From: Rhodospirillaceae bacterium
GTDB taxonomy: Bacteria > Pseudomonadota > Alphaproteobacteria > Dongiales > Dongiaceae
Assembly: GCA_008012315.1 (NCBI GenBank)
Contig: SSEL01000037.1
Span: 1-64,000, forward strand
Direction: 5' to 3'
DNA length: 64,000 nucleotides
In this document: piece by piece, positions 61,980-64,000 of the stretch
How positions within the stretch are numbered: position 1 is the first letter of the stretch
Layout: each line of letters begins with the position of its first letter
The notes under the pieces: generated by a model
Told to the model about the DNA's origin: nothing
Database searches by the model: none
Seen by the model: the letters and a program-made list of their open reading frames with translations, nothing else
Made by a program: the position numbers and the translations under genes

Positions 61980-62333
61980 ATGCGATATCCGAGGAAATTC
62001 CTGCCCGCAGGGAGGTTTCGGTCTGTGGGGGCAGTTGCGGTGGTGGCGATTCTCGCTGCCTGTACCGGCGCATCGCACCAGACGGTCTGGACCAAGAATG
62101 ACGGCAATCCGGATCAGCGCGACCGCGATCAGCGGGGGTGCGAGGCCTATGCGCGGAGCCAGACCAAAGTGGATAGCGGCATCGACCAGGACCGTGCCGT
62201 CATGGGTGGGGGCACCAATAGCGGCCTCAATCCGACCTTGAACGAGAATATCAACGCCTATTCGACCCAGAAGCGCTATGACGGGTTGGTCAATAGCTGC
62301 ATGACCGATCTCGGTTACCGGCAGGTCAAGTAG
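61980..62333 (+). CDS. Small lipoprotein, function unknown
   Basis: A 117-residue protein with a lipobox: VGAVAVVAILAAC followed by TGAS, so Cys28 is probably lipidated. The mature part has two further Cys residues, GCEAYARSQTKVDSG and NSCMTDLGYRQVK, which could form a disulfide. The layout matches short lipoproteins of alphaproteobacteria without known role. Followed by the CinA-like gene after about 50 bases. Confidence 0.75.
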   Translation: MRYPRKFLPAGRFRSVGAVAVVAILAACTGASHQTVWTKNDGNPDQRDRDQRGCEAYARSQTKVDSGIDQDRAVMGGGTNSGLNPTLNENINAYSTQKRYDGLVNSCMTDLGYRQVK

Positions 62334-62385
62334 GCGGTGCGACGTGAACCGGCGTGAAGTGACGATATAACGAGGCGATGTGATA

Positions 62386-63171
62386 ATGACGGCTGCTCTC
62401 TCAACTGCACCACAACCACGTATCGTCACCGCCGCCGTCCTGGTGATCGGTAATGAAATCCTCTCCGGGCGCACCAAGGACGCCAATCTCAATTACCTGG
62501 CAACGACGCTGACTGAGATCGGCATCCGTTTGATGGAAGCGCGCGTGGTGCCGGATATCGAGGCGACCATCATCGCCGCCGTGAATGAATTGCGCGCCCG
62601 TTACGATCACGTCTTTACCACCGGCGGAATCGGTCCGACGCATGACGATATCACCGCCGCCAGCATCGCCAAGGCCTTCGACCTGCGGCTGATCCGCGAC
62701 GACCGGGCGGTCGATCTTCTCACCCGGCAATATGGCGGGCCGGAGCATCTGACCGAGGCCCGGCTGCGCATGGCCCATGTGCCCGAAGGCGCCGTGCTGA
62801 TCGACAATCCGGTCAGTGCCGCGCCCGGTTTCCAGATTGGCAATGTCTATGTGCTGGCCGGTGTGCCGCGCATCTGCCAGGCGATGTTCGATGGATTGAA
62901 GGGACGGCTGCAAGGCGGCGATAGGGTGTTGTCGCTCACGGTCAGCGCCCATATCGGCGAAGGCGTCATCGCCAAGGATCTCGGCTTGCTGCAGGATCGC
63001 TATGGCGATCTCGATATCGGGTCTTACCCGTATTTCCGCCAGGGCCGCTACGGCGCCAGTTTCGTGATGCGCGGGACCGACCAGGCCCGCCTGGAAGCGG
63101 CGGCGGTCGAATTGCGGGACATCATCCGCCGGCTTGGCGCCGAACCGATCGACGGCGAGCCGGCGGCTTGA
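62386..63171 (+). CDS. CinA-like MoaB/Mog-fold protein (N-terminal domain only)
   Basis: A 261-residue molybdopterin-binding-fold protein of the CinA N-terminal type, with LVIGNEILSGRTKDANLNYLATTLTEIGI and FTTGGIGPTHDDITAASIAKAF. The C-terminal nicotinamide-nucleotide deamidase domain of full CinA (total about 400 residues) is absent, so it is not a complete CinA. Possible role in metabolite hydrolysis is unproven. ATG 62386 is used; GTG 62380 is also possible, with GAGG at 62372-62375. Confidence 0.87.
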   Translation: MTAALSTAPQPRIVTAAVLVIGNEILSGRTKDANLNYLATTLTEIGIRLMEARVVPDIEATIIAAVNELRARYDHVFTTGGIGPTHDDITAASIAKAFDLRLIRDDRAVDLLTRQYGGPEHLTEARLRMAHVPEGAVLIDNPVSAAPGFQIGNVYVLAGVPRICQAMFDGLKGRLQGGDRVLSLTVSAHIGEGVIAKDLGLLQDRYGDLDIGSYPYFRQGRYGASFVMRGTDQARLEAAAVELRDIIRRLGAEPIDGEPAA

Positions 63172-63203
63172 TCACCGGGTTTCTGGTTACGGGGCGTCTC
63201 TGA

Positions 63204-63617
63204 TTACGGGGCGGCGTGCTCGGCCGCGGCGGCGACTTTCAGGATGGTCAGGCGGCGCTCCTCGCCACTGCGGGTATGCCAGTCGATCGACTGGCCTTCG
63301 CTGAGGCCGATCAGCGCCACGCCCACCGGTGTCAGAATCGACAGCCGGTCATCCTCGCCATGCGCCTGATCCGGATAGACCAGTTGCTTGTGGTGAACGT
63401 CGCCGGTGATGTCGTCGCGGAAAGTCACATCCGCTCCCATCACGACCAGCGATCGCGGTAAATCTTCTTTCGGCGCCACCTTGGCCCGGTCCAACTCCTC
63501 CGCCAGCGTTGTGGCGAGATCCGGCTGGCTGCGTTCGATCGCGCTAACCAGATTATCGAGCCGCTCGAAATCGGCGCTGCTTAAGGTAATGGGTGGGCGT
63601 TGGGCATTTTGGGTCAT
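63204..63617 (-). CDS. rnk: Rnk-like regulator of the GreA/GreB C-terminal family
   Basis: A 137-residue protein that lacks the GreA coiled-coil tip and keeps a short N-terminal helix pair (about 1-45) plus the GreA/GreB C-terminal FKBP-like domain (LVVMGADVTFRDDITGD, KQLVYPDQAHGEDDRLSILTPVGVALIGLSEGQSIDW). Rnk binds RNA polymerase and affects nucleoside diphosphate kinase levels. It is convergent with the CinA-like gene. Confidence 0.9.
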   Translation of the reverse strand: MTQNAQRPPITLSSADFERLDNLVSAIERSQPDLATTLAEELDRAKVAPKEDLPRSLVVMGADVTFRDDITGDVHHKQLVYPDQAHGEDDRLSILTPVGVALIGLSEGQSIDWHTRSGEERRLTILKVAAAAEHAAP

Positions 63618-63977
63618 GACGTATGTCTCCCTCAACGACGGTCTAATTGGACTTTTTGAATTGGATGAAGTGGTAAGGAAGATGCCCCGGCGGGCAGAAA
63701 TCAATCGTGCCGAACCGCCGGGGCGACGATGTCCTGTTGCGGGCATCCCCCTTGCATCATTTGATGATCGGTCGGCACGAATTGAGTCATTTAGTAAATG
63801 TGGCAGCCTCCTCGCCGAGTTTCAAGGGCGTGTTGCACGCGGCAAAAAAGGGGAGCTCAGGGGCCAAAAGGACGCCTTGGCTCAATGCTGGACGGGTCGC
63901 CAAGAGGATGATAGAGGATCGGCGGGCGCCGTTTTAAGCTGCCCGACCGGGTCCTTCATCCGGTTGCCGCCTTGCAG
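63618..63977 (+). other. Gap between rnk and tRNA-Leu without a recognisable gene
   Basis: These 360 bases hold no convincing coding region. CCCCGGCGG (63685-63693) and CCGCCGGGG (63715-63723) form a 9-bp stem with a 21-base loop. The 5' part should contain the rnk promoter (minus strand) and the 3' part the tRNA promoter, but I could not identify boxes with confidence. Confidence 0.55.
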
Positions 63978-64000
63978 GCCCGCTTGGTGGAATTGGTAGA
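63978..64000 (+). tRNA. tRNA-Leu, 5' 23 bases only
   Basis: GCCCGCT followed by TGGTGGAATTGGTAGA matches the acceptor 5' strand, T8-G9 and the D-arm of bacterial tRNA-Leu. The rest, including the anticodon and CCA, lies beyond the window, so the isoacceptor is unknown. Confidence 0.85.

Overview
The window is a stretch of chromosome from a GC-rich alphaproteobacterium. The core gene order (tuf, tRNA-Trp, secE, nusG, rplKAJL, rpoBC), the separate PurS/PurQ/PurL subunits, the F1-ATPase zeta inhibitor, the HpnB-HpnC-HpnD-HpnE squalene/hopanoid block and HpnH together suggest a member of the Rhodospirillales or a close relative. The genus cannot be told from the sequence. I see no prophage, transposase, integrase, CRISPR array, toxin-antitoxin pair or recognisable defence system; this is mostly housekeeping DNA with a few accessory transport and regulatory genes.

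Layout. 1-12690: the 3' end of tuf, tRNA-Trp, then the secE-nusG-rplK-rplA-rplJ-rplL-rpoB-rpoC transcription and translation block, closed by a strong intrinsic terminator. It has a probable L10 leader before rplJ, a stem-loop between rplL and rpoB, and a large palindromic repeat between rpoB and rpoC. 12717-18168: a degenerate receiver-PAS-HisKA protein on the minus strand, then hpnB, hpnC, hpnD and hpnE on the plus strand, which lead to squalene and hopanoid modification; no squalene-hopene cyclase is present here. 18282-27377: gabD-type succinate-semialdehyde dehydrogenase, a two-gene ABC system, dapF, and a four-gene polyamine-type ABC importer with a Tat-type binding protein.

27570-36860: glutathione reductase, class II DAHP synthase, nicotinate phosphoribosyltransferase, a small exported protein, NAD synthetase, GluRS and CysRS. 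36866-41171: a FAD amine oxidase with a LysE-type exporter (minus strand), then citramalate synthase and a TrmJ-like RNA methyltransferase. 41322-45210: a sugar ABC importer (periplasmic protein, permease, single-domain ATPase) next to a convergent TetR regulator. 45310-48355: the radical-SAM hopanoid enzyme HpnH, rpsD with its own promoter and structured leader, and an EamA transporter. 48553-58361: an unrecognised acidic protein, purB, F1-ATPase zeta inhibitor, a TANGO2/NRDE protein, a small Cys-motif protein, the purC-purS-purQ-purL cluster, bolA, rarD and grxD. 58446-64000: a probable minus-strand run sfsA-map-radC-dioxygenase, a small lipoprotein, a CinA-like MoaB-fold protein, an Rnk/GreA-type regulator and the first 23 bases of a tRNA-Leu.

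The most unusual signals are regulatory or structural rather than a new gene system: (i) a dispersed palindromic element whose flanks are conserved while its hairpin arms differ yet stay self-complementary (8272-8397, 50476-50560, a decayed copy near 61077-61134); (ii) a conserved-looking histidine-kinase relative that has lost its phospho-acceptor His, receiver Asp and ATPase domain beside the hopanoid genes; (iii) a structured leader with its own promoter before purC; (iv) a 91-bp nested inverted repeat whose distal arm supplies the gltX ribosome-binding site; and (v) a pentapeptide-repeat insertion in DapF. No convincing new multi-gene system was found.
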